64,000 nucleotides of DNA. Origin: Auanema rhodensis. Its lineage: Eukaryota > Nematoda > Chromadorea > Rhabditida > Rhabditidae. The notes under the pieces are model-generated. The model worked only from the letters and a program-made list of their open reading frames with translations, had not been told where the DNA came from and ran no database searches. Both the position numbers and the translations under genes were made by a program. Shown here in pieces: positions 56,501-64,000 of the stretch (positions within the stretch are counted from its first letter, which is position 1; each line of letters opens with the position of its first letter). Location of the stretch: the NCBI GenBank assembly GCA_964057225.1, contig OZ059899.1, positions 20,964,501-21,028,500 of the forward strand. The letters run 5' to 3'.

Positions 56501-56663
56501 AAAACATTTACTTTTTGCTAAATTATTTTGAAATTTTTCGAAAAAATTTTTGTCAAAATGTTTTTGGAAGCAATGTTGAGTGTACATGGAAACTCAACAT
56601 ACACTAATGCATCATTTTTCAAACGATCATAACTAATTTTTGTATTAAGCGTTTCTCAATGTA
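53505..56663 (+). repeat. 9-monomer tandem duplication, second unit (3,159 bp)
   Basis: Direct tandem partner of 50,345-53,504. The joint is in m153 (53,352-53,702). Its front resembles m162, the normal follower of m161 (ATTTTG), and its back resembles m144 (GTACATTC, TTTTCAAG, CACCAAG). The exchange lies between 53,370 and 53,511. The unit ends in m162, where GTGCATTC and TTTTTAAG replace the m153 alleles. Confidence 0.9.
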
Positions 56664-57914
56664 GTATAGTGCATTCGATGCGGATTTTTAAGCTGCGTCG
56701 ATCTGTGCTATCAGATTTGCGCTAGCCTAAAAATGCACCTAGATATCAACTGATATAAGTTCACACTTATATCCTCGATTTTCACCCTGAAGAATTAATT
56801 TTTTCGTTGAATAACATTGTCCATCGTCTTTGCCTTGAAAAAAGGAATCTAAAAACATCTACTTTTTGCTGAATTATTTTGAAATTTTTCGAAAAAATTT
56901 TTGTAAAAATGTTTTTGGAAGCAATGTTGAGTGTACATGGAAACTCAACATACACTAAGGCATCATTTTTCAAACGATCATAACTAATTTTTGTATTAAG
57001 CGTTTCTCAATGTAGTATAGTACATTCGATGCGGATTTTCAAGCTGCGTCGATCTGTGTTATCAGATTTGCGCTAGCTTAAAAATGCACCGAGATATCAA
57101 CTGATATAAGTTCACACTTATATCCTCGATTTTCACCCTGAAGAATTAATTTTTTCGTTGAATAACATTGTTCATCGTCTTTGCCTTGAAAAAAGGAATC
57201 TAAAAACATCTACTTTTTGCTAAATTATTTTGAAATTTTTCGAAAAAATTTTTGTCAAAATGTTTTTGGAAGCAATGTTGAGTGTACATGGAAACTCAAC
57301 ATACACTAATGCATCATTTTTCAAACGATCATAACTAATTTTTGTATTAAGCGTTTCTCAATGTAGTATAGTGCATTCGATGCGGATTTTTAAGCTGCGT
57401 CGATCTGTGTTATCATATTTGCGCTAGCTTAAAAATGCACCGAGATATCAACTGATATAAGTTCACACTTATATCCTCAATTTTCACCCTGAAGAATTAA
57501 TTTTTTCGTTGAATAACATTGTCCATCGTCTTTGCCTTGAAAAAAGGAATCTAAAAACATCTACTTTTTGCTAAATTATTTTGAAATTTTTCGAAAAAAT
57601 TTTTGTCAAAATGTTTTTGGAAGCAATGTTGAGTGTACATGGAAACTCAACGTACACTAATGCATCATTTTTCAAACGATCATAACTAATTTTTGTATTA
57701 AGCGTTTCTCAATGTAGTATAGTGCATTCGATGCGGATTTTTAAGCTGCGTCGATCTGTGTTATCAGATTTGCGCTAGCTTAAAAATGCACCGAGATATC
57801 AACTGATATAAGTTCACACTTATATCCTCGATTTTCACCCTGAAGAATTAATTTTTTCGTTGAATAACATTGTCCATCGTCTTTGCCTTAAAAAAAGGAA
57901 TCTAAAAACATCTA

Positions 57915-57970
57915 CTTTTTGCTAAATTATTTTGAAATTTTTCGAAAAAATTTTTGTCAAAATGTTTTTG
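57915..57970. other. Phased A/T tracts, predicted bent DNA (offsets 1-56)
   Basis: Five A/T runs follow one another with centres near offsets 4, 14.5, 24.5, 36 and 46.5, about 10 to 11.5 bp apart and close to the helical repeat. Runs near the end of the preceding monomer (centres about 330.5 and 343) continue the phasing across the junction. Phased A tracts are known to curve DNA and to influence nucleosome placement. The pattern is present in essentially every monomer. Curvature itself is inferred. Confidence 0.55.
57935..57955. other. AT-rich palindrome centred on TTCGAA (offsets 21-41)
   Basis: A run AAATTTTT is followed by CG and then A6T5. The arms TTTTT/AAAAA pair perfectly around the central CG, and AAA/TTT pairs continue after one unpaired A. 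In many S-type monomers the central C is T (for example 30,214), which breaks the centre of the dyad and removes a CpG. A subset has ATTGTTCG instead (for example m49, m58, m80). Confidence 0.7.
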
Positions 57971-57976
57971 GAAGCA

Positions 57977-58004
57977 ATGTTGAGTGTACATGGAAACTCA
58001 ACAT
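57977..58004. other. Short inverted repeat, 9-bp perfect stem (offsets 63-90)
   Basis: ATGTTGAGT and ACTCAACAT are exact reverse complements separated by a 10-nt loop. It lies in the most conserved part of the monomer. Two recurrent changes in the right arm still allow G-T pairing: C83 to T in m2, m25 and m37, and A89 to G in for example m151, m160, m165, m170 and m176. The change T84 to G in m173 (near 60,455) breaks a pair. The dyad could form a cruciform, a hairpin in a transcript, or a dimeric protein site; the sequence does not decide which. Confidence 0.75.
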
Positions 58005-58087
58005 ACACTAATGCATCATTTTTCAAACGATCATAACTAATTTTTGTATTAAGCGTTTCTCAATGTAGTATAGTGCATTCGATGCGG

Positions 58088-58138
58088 ATTTTTAAGCTGC
58101 GTCGATCTGTGTTATCAGATTTGCGCTAGCTTAAAAAT
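58088..58138. other. Long imperfect hairpin, 51 nt (offsets 174-224)
   Basis: The outer arms ATTTTTAAGCT and AGCTTAAAAAT are exact 11-bp reverse complements. After one bulged T, a GCG/CGC stem continues, followed by a T-G wobble, one mismatch and a G-T wobble. An ATCTG/CAGAT stem then closes a 6-nt loop TGTTAT. About 19 Watson-Crick pairs are present. Stem variants are few: offset 183 C to T in T-type monomers keeps a G-T pair; 184 T to C (for example m21, m48), 179 T to C and 221 A to T weaken a pair. The inner part (185-213) is almost invariant. Confidence 0.8.
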
Positions 58139-58155
58139 GCACCTAGATATCAACT

Positions 58156-58177
58156 GATATAAGTTCACACTTATATC
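58156..58177. other. Short inverted repeat, 8-bp perfect stem (offsets 242-263)
   Basis: GATATAAG and CTTATATC are exact reverse complements around the 6-nt loop TTCACA. An overlapping dyad ATATCA-AC-TGATAT (offsets 233-246) shares the left arm, so alternative pairings exist. Many domain I monomers carry CATATATC in the right arm, with A at 257, and some also carry T at 242. These alleles break the outer or penultimate pair, so the perfect dyad is a property of the T, V and S types. Confidence 0.7.
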
Positions 58178-58265
58178 CTCGATTTTCACCCTGAAGAATT
58201 AATTTTTTCGTTGAATAACATTGTCCATCGTCTTTGCCTTGAAAAAAGGAATCTAAAAACATCTA

Positions 58266-58616
58266 CTTTTTGCTAAATTATTTTGAAATTTTTCGAAAAA
58301 ATTTTTGTCAAAATGTTTTTGGAAGCAATGTTGAGTGTACATGGAAACTCAACATACACTAAGGCATCATTTTTCAAACGATCATAACTAATTTTTGTAT
58401 TAAGCGTTTTTCAATGTAGTATAGTACATTCGATGCGGATTTTCAAGCTGCGTCGATCTGTGTTATCAGATTTGCGCTAGCTTAAAAATGCACCGAGATA
58501 TCAACTTATATAAGTTCACACATATATCCTCGATTTTCACCCTGAAGAAAATATTTTTTCGTTGAATAACATTGTTCATCGTCTTTGCCTTGAAAAAAGG
58601 AATCTAAAAACATCTA
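58266..58616 (+). repeat. Mosaic monomer m167
   Basis: The front has c-subtype S alleles (TAAGGC, GTACATTC, TTTTCAAG) together with GCGTTTTTC. The back has CTTATATAAG and CATATATCC, alleles otherwise typical of domain I and of m82, m115 and m130. It also carries a unique run of three changed bases at 58,550-58,552 (TTA to AAT) with no length change. Most likely a recombinant of distant types plus a private multi-base change. Confidence 0.7.
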
Positions 58617-61600
58617 CTTTTTGCTAAATTATTCTGAAATTTTTCGAAAAAATTTTTGTCAAAATGTTTTTGGAAGCAATGTTGAGTGTACATGGAAACT
58701 CAACATACACTAATGCATCATTTTTCAAACGATCATAACTAATTTTTGTATTAAGCGTTTCTCAATGTAGTATAGTGCATTCGATGCGGATTTTTAAGCT
58801 GCGTCGATCTGTGTTATCAGATTTGCGCTAGCTTAAAAATGCACCGAGATATCAACTGATATAAGTTCACACTTATATCCTCGATTTTCACCCTGAAGAA
58901 TTAATTTTTTCGTTGAATAACATTGTTCATCGTCTTTGTCTTGAAAAAAGGAATCTAAAAACATCTACTTTTTGCTAAATTATTCTGAAATTTTTCGAAA
59001 AAATTTTTGTCAAAATGTTTTTGGAAGCAATGTTGAGTGTACATGGAAACTCAACATACACTAATGCATCATTTTTCAAACGATCATAACTAATTTTTGT
59101 ATTAAGCGTTTCTCAATGTAGTATAGTGCATTCGATGCGGATTTTTAAGCTGCGTCGATCTGTGTTATCAGATTTGCGCTAGCTTAAAAATGCACCGAGA
59201 TATCAACTGATATAAGTTCACACTTATATCCTCAATTTTCACCCTGAAGAATTAATTTTTTCGTTGAATAACATTGTCCATCGTCTTTGCCTTGAAAAAA
59301 GGAATCTAAAAACATCTACTTTTTGCTAAATTATTTTGAAATTTTTCGAAAAAATTTTTGTCAAAATGTTTTTGGAAGCAATGTTGAGTGTACATGGAAA
59401 CTCAACGTACACTAATGCATCATTTTTCAAACGATCATAACTAATTTTTGTATTAAGCGTTTCTCAAAGTAGTATAGTGCATTCGATGCGGATTTTTAAG
59501 CTGCGTCGATCTGTGTTATCAGATTTGCGCTAGCTTAAAAATGCACCGAGATATCAACTGATATAAGTTCACACTTATATCCTCGATTTTCACCCTGAAG
59601 AATTAATTTTTTCGTTGAATAACATTGTCCATCGTCTTTGCCTTAAAAAAAGGAATCTAAAAACATCTACTTTTTGCTAAATTATTTTGAAATTTTTCGA
59701 AAAAATTTTTGTCAAAATGTTTTTGGAAGCAATGTTGAGTGTACATGGAAACTCAACATACACTAAGGCATCATTTTTCAAACGATCATAACTAATTTTT
59801 GTATTAAGCGTTTCTCAATGTAGTATAGTGCATTCGATGCGGATTTTTAAGCTGCGTCGATCTGTGTTATCAGATTTGCGCTAGCTTAAAAATGCACCGA
59901 GATATCAACTGATATAAGTTCACACTTATATCCTCGATTTTCACCCTGAAGAATTAATTTTTTCGTTGATTAACATTGTCCATCGTCTTTGCCTTGAAAA
60001 AAGGAATCTAAAAACATCTACTTTTTGCTAAATTATTTTGAAATTTTTCGAAAAAATTTTTGTCAAAATGTTTTTGGAAGCAATGTTGAGTGTACATGGA
60101 CACTCAACATACACTAATGCATCATTTTTCAAACGATCATAACTAATTTTTGTATTAAGCGTTTCTCAATGTTGTATAGTGCATTCGATGCGGATTTTTA
60201 AGCTGCGTCGATCTGTGTTATCAGATTTGCGCTAGCTTAAAAATGCACCGAGATATCAACTGATATAAGTTCACACTTATATCCTCGATTTTCACCCTGA
60301 AGAATTAATTTTTTCGTTGAATAACATTGTCCATCGTCTTTGCCTTGAAAAAAGGAATCTAAAAACATCTACTTTTTGCTAAATTATTCTGAAATTTTTC
60401 GAAAAAATTTTTGTCAAAATGTTTTTGGAAGCAATGTTGAGTGTACATGGAAACGCAACATACACTAAGGCATCATTTTTCAAACGATCATAACTAATTT
60501 TTGTATTAAGCGTTTCTCAATGTAGTATAGTGCATTCGATGCGGATTTTTAAGCTGCGTCGATCTGTGTTATCATATTTGCGCTAGCTTAAAAATGCACC
60601 GAGATATCAACTGATATAAGTTCACACTTATATCCTCAATTTTCACCCTGAAGAATTAATTTTTTCGTTGAATAACATTGTCCATCGTCTTTGCCTTGAA
60701 AAAAGGAATCTAAAAACATCTACTTTTTGCTAAATTATTTTGAAATTTTTTGAAAAAATTTTTGTCAAAATGTTTTTGGAAGCAATGTTGAGTGTACATG
60801 GAAACTCAACATACACTAAGGCATCATTTTTCAAACGATCATAACTAATTTTTGTATTAAGCGTTTCTCAATGTAGTATAGTACATTCGATGCGGATTTT
60901 CAAGCTGCGTCGATCTGTGTTATCAGATTTGCGCTAGCTTAAAAATGCACCGAGATATCAACTGATATAAGTTCACACTTATATCCTCGATTTTCACCCT
61001 GAAGAATTAATTTTTTCGTTGAATAACATTGTTCATCGTCTTTGCCTTGAAAAAAGGAATCTAAAAACATCTACTTTTCGCTAAATTATTTTGAAATTTT
61101 TTGAAAAAATTTTTGTCAAAATGTTTTTGGAAGCAATGTTGAGTGTACATGGAAACTCAACATACACTAATGCATCATTTTTCAAACGATCATAACTAAT
61201 TTTTGTATTAAGCGTTTCTCAATGTAGTATAGTGCATTCGATGCGGATTTTTAAGCTGCGTCGATCTGTGTTATCATATTTGCGCTAGCTTAAAAATGCA
61301 CCGAGATATCAACTGATATAAGTTCACACTTATATCCTCAATTTTCACCCTGAAGAATTAATTTTTTCGTTGAATAACATTGTTCATCGTCTTTGCCTTG
61401 AAAAAAGAAATCTAAAAACATCTACTTTTTGCTAAATTATTTTGAAATTTTTCGAAAAAATTTTTGTCAAAATGTTTTTGGAAGCAATGTTGAGTGTACA
61501 TGGAAACTCAACGTACACTAATGCATCATTTTTCAAACGATCATAACTAATTTTTGTATTAAGCGTTTCTCAATGTAGTATAGTGCATTCGATGCGGATT

Positions 61601-64000
61601 TTTAAGCTGCGTCGATCTGTGTTATCAGATTTGCGCTAGCTTAAAAATGCACCGAGATATCAACTGATATAAGTTCACACTTATATCCTCGATTTTCACC
61701 CTGAAGAATTAACTTTTTCGTTGAATAACATTGTCCATCGTCTTTGCCTTGAAAAAAGGAATCTAAAAACATCTACTTTTTGCTAAATTATTTTGAAATT
61801 TTTCGGAAAAATTTTTGTCAAAATGTTTTTGGAAGCAATGTTGAGTGTACATGGAAACTCAACATACACTAATTCATCATTTTTCAAACGATCATAACTA
61901 ATTTTTGTATTAAGCGTTTTTCAATGTAGTACAGTGCATTCGATGCGGATTTTTAAGCTGCGTCGATCTGTGTTATCATATTTGCGCTAGCTTAAAAATG
62001 CACCGAGATATCAACTGATATAAGTTCACACTTATATCCTCAATTTTCACCCTGAAGAATTAATTTTTTCGTTGAATAACATTGTCCATCGTCTTTGCCT
62101 TGAAAAAAGGAATCTAAAAACATCTACTTTTTGCTAAATTATTTTGAAATTTTTCGAAAAAATTTTTGTCAAAATGTTTTTGGAAGCAATGTTGAGTGTA
62201 CATGGAAACTCAACATACACTAAGGCATCATTTTTCAAACGATCATAACTAATTTTTGTATTAAGCGTTTCTCAATGTAGTATAGAACATTCGATGCGGA
62301 TTTTCAAGCTGCGTCGATCTGTGTTATCAGATTTGCGCTAGCTTAAAAATGCACCGAGATATCAACTGATATAAGTTCACACTTATATCCTCGATTTTCA
62401 CCCTGAAGAATTAATTTTTTCGTTGAATAACATTGTTCATCGTCTTTGCCTTGAAAAAAGGAATCTAAAAACATCTACTTTTCGCTAAATTATTTTGAAA
62501 TTTTTTGAAAAAATTTTTGTCAAAATGTTTTTGGAAGCAATGTTGAGTGTACATGGAAACTCAACATACACTAATGCATCATTTTTCAAACGATCATAAC
62601 TAATTTTTGTATTAAGCGTTTCTCAATGTAGTATAGTGCATTCGATGCGGATTTTTAAGCTGCGTCGATCTGTGTTATCAGATTTGCGCTAGCTTAAAAA
62701 TGCACCGAGATATCAACTAATATAAGTTCACACTTATATCCTCAATTTTCACCCTGAAGAATTAATTTTTTCGTTGAATAACATTGTCCATCGTCTTTGC
62801 CTTGAAAAAAGGAATCTAAAAACATCTACTTTTTGCTAAATTATTTTGAAATTTTTCGAAAAAATTTTTGTCAAAATGTTTTTGGAAGCAATGTTGAGTG
62901 TACATGGAAACTCAACATACACTAAGGCATCATTTTTCAAACGATCATAACTAATTTTTGTATTAAGCGTTTCTCAATGTAGTATAGTACATTCGATGCG
63001 GATTTTCAAGCTGCGTCGATCTGTGTTATCAGATTTGCGCTAGCTTAAAAATGCACCGAGATATCAACTGATATAAGTTCACACTTATATCCTCGATTTT
63101 CACCCTGAAGAATTAATTTTTTCGTTGAATAACATTGTCCATCGTCTTTGCCTTGAAAAAAGAAATCTAAAAACATCTACTTTCTGCTAAATTATTTTGA
63201 AATTTTTCGAAAAAATTTTTGTCAAAATGTTTTTGGAAGCAATGTTGAGTGTACATGGAAACTCAACGTACACTAATGCATCATTTTTCAAACGATCATA
63301 ACTAATTTTTGTATTAAGCGTTTCTCAATGTAGTATAATGCATTCGATGCGGATTTTTAAGCTGCGTCGATCTGTGTTATCAGATTTGCGCTAGCTTAAA
63401 AATGCACCGAGATATCAACTGATATAAGTTCACACTTATATCCTCGATTTTCACCCGGAAGAATTAATTTTTTCGTTGAATAACATTGTCCATCGTCTTT
63501 GCCTTGAAAAAAGGAATCTAAAAACATCTACTTTTTGCTAAATTATTTTGAAATTTTTTGAAAAAATTTTTGTCAAAATGTTTTTGGAAGCAATGTTGAG
63601 TGTACATGGAAACTCAACATACACTAATGCATCATTTTTCAAACGATCATAACTAATTTTTGTATTAAGCGTTTCTCAATGTAGTATAGTGCATTCGATG
63701 CGGATTTTTAAGCTGCGTCGATCTGTGTTATCAGATTTGCGCTAGCTTAAAAATGCACCGAGATATCAACTGATATAAGTTCACACTTATATCCTCGATT
63801 TTCACCCTGAAGAATTAATTTTTTCGTTGAATAACATTGTCCATCGTCTTTGCCTTGAAAAAAGGAATCTAAAAACATCTACTTTTTGCTAAATTATTTT
63901 GAAATTTTTCGGAAAAATTTTTGTCAAAATGTTTTTGGAAGCAATGTTGAGTGTACATGGAAACTCAACATACACTAATTCATCATTTTTCAAACGATCA

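Larger units (their letters stand above)
47034..56861 (+). repeat. Domain III': second S-subtype region (m135-m162)
   Basis: S subtypes a, b and c as in domain III. The first part (to about 52.1 kb) is the duplicated partner of domain III. It includes a local shift: CTTTACC occurs at 48,057, 49,461 and 50,163, spaced by 4 and 2 monomers. The rest is the 9-monomer tandem duplication. Only satellite is present. Confidence 0.82.
57915..58265 (+). repeat. Representative monomer (m166)
   Basis: Used as the coordinate reference. The only departure from the majority sequence I see is T instead of G at offset 230. Landmarks by offset: A/T-tract region 1-56; near-invariant block 42-97; variable block 129-157; long dyad 174-224; invariant core of that dyad 185-213; short dyads 63-90 and 242-263; CpG at 29, 114, 140, 166, 171, 186, 189, 210, 229, 266, 295 and 314 in the consensus. 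Palindromic six-mers TGTACA (71-76), ATGCAT (97-102), GCTAGC (211-216) and GATATC (232-237) occur once per copy in most monomers, so each should give a 351-bp digestion ladder. No related halves are visible, so the 351 bp is not an obvious dimer of a shorter ancestor. Confidence 0.95.
1..64000 (+). repeat. Satellite DNA array, 351-bp monomer, about 182.3 copies
   Basis: One motif recurs head to tail through the whole window. The anchor CAATGTTGAG occurs at 61, 413, 764, 1115, 1465, 1816 and so on to 63,942, 183 times by spacing. Spacing is 352 for the first interval, 351 for most, and 350 twice (m5 and m11). All copies share one orientation. Monomers differ by only a few substitutions, so the array is highly homogenised. 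No unique sequence, transposon or gene interrupts it, and neither array edge is in the window. Length near two nucleosome repeats, low G+C and multi-monomer periodicity are typical of centromeric or pericentromeric satellites. Chromosomal location and host cannot be read from this window. Confidence 0.99.
56862..64000 (+). repeat. Domain IV: diversified S-type monomers (m163-m183)
   Basis: S subtypes without a clear long higher-order unit. Single-copy changes are more frequent than elsewhere: CTGAATT (56,871), TGTAAAAATG (about 56,905), GTCTTG in m168, GGACACTC in m172, AAACGCAAC in m173, GTATAGAACATT in m178, ACTAATATAAG in m179, TTTCTGC in m181 and CACCCGGAAG in m182. m177 and the partial m183 share CGGAAAAATTT and AATTCATC, 2,106 bp (6 monomers) apart; m175 and m179 share ACTTTTCGC, 4 apart. 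The array continues beyond the window. Confidence 0.8.

Noticed and set aside
56782-56973. A 63-codon open reading frame on the minus strand
   Set aside because: It is satellite sequence. In other monomers the same frame hits TAG at GCTAAATT; here a single A to G at 56,871 (GCTGAATT) turns that stop into CAG. No homology, no start context and no conservation of the frame across monomers.
57915-58265. Monomer as an ancient dimer of about 175 bp
   Set aside because: The two halves show no recognisable similarity beyond A/T runs.
1-64000. CRISPR array
   Set aside because: The repeats are 351 bp and directly abut one another; there are no short repeats with unique spacers and no cas genes. The structure is a eukaryotic satellite.
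1-64000. Hammerhead ribozyme in the satellite transcript
   Set aside because: Some satellites encode hammerheads, but I found no CTGATGA core on either strand (only CTGATAT and CTGAAGA).
1-64000. RNA polymerase III internal promoter, tRNA or 5S-derived origin
   Set aside because: No B-box-like GGTTCGANNCC or cloverleaf was seen in the consensus monomer; the GTTCG-like strings lack the flanking context.
1-64000. Telomeric repeats or a transposon insertion
   Set aside because: No TTAGG/TTAGGG-type runs, no terminal inverted repeats, target-site duplications or poly-A tails; the 351-bp register is never interrupted.

Overview
The whole window is one uninterrupted tandem array of a single AT-rich satellite DNA. 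The monomer is 351 bp and about 31% G+C by hand count. There are 182 complete copies plus the first 119 bp of a 183rd, all in the same orientation. I see no gene, RNA gene, transposon, CRISPR array or unique sequence, and the array runs off both ends. This is eukaryotic heterochromatin, of the kind found at centromeres, pericentromeres or subtelomeres. A metazoan, possibly an insect, fits the AT-rich 350 bp monomer, but no host-specific marker exists here and that is only a guess. Monomers are numbered m1 to m183. From m12 onward, monomer n starts exactly at 351 x (n-1). 'Offset' means position within the monomer, counting the C of CTTTTTGCTA as 1.

Monomers fall into a few recurring types, defined mainly at offsets 129-157. 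A has TTAACCG, G has TTGAGCG, D has TTGAGTG, R has CTCAAAG, and T has TATTGTATCAAG with GTAATATAG. V has CTCATTGTAAT, and S is the plain consensus. They are arranged regionally. Domain I (1-16,145) mixes A/G/R/T/D. Domain II (16,146-30,185) is T/V rich after a short S/A stretch. Domain III (30,186-35,801) is made of S subtypes. Domain II' (35,802-47,033) returns to T/V, domain III' (47,034-56,861) returns to S subtypes, and domain IV (56,862-64,000) is S-type with more private changes. The II-III succession is repeated because a block of about 10 kb was duplicated 47-48 monomers away.

Over this lies a nested set of duplications whose displacements are whole multiples of 351 bp (2, 3, 5, 6, 7, 9, 12, 28, 47 and 48 monomers). 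The only off-grid one is the first six-monomer unit, which carries a 1-bp deletion. Several duplication or deletion joints can be placed inside single chimeric monomers (m51, m113, m153), and one conversion-like patch lies in m125. The monomer carries four dyad symmetries, including a 51-nt imperfect hairpin, and a run of A/T tracts phased near the helical repeat. Many variants that define monomer types are transitions at CpG. Together these make the window a readable record of unequal exchange and homogenisation; I do not see a protein-coding or RNA-guided system in it.
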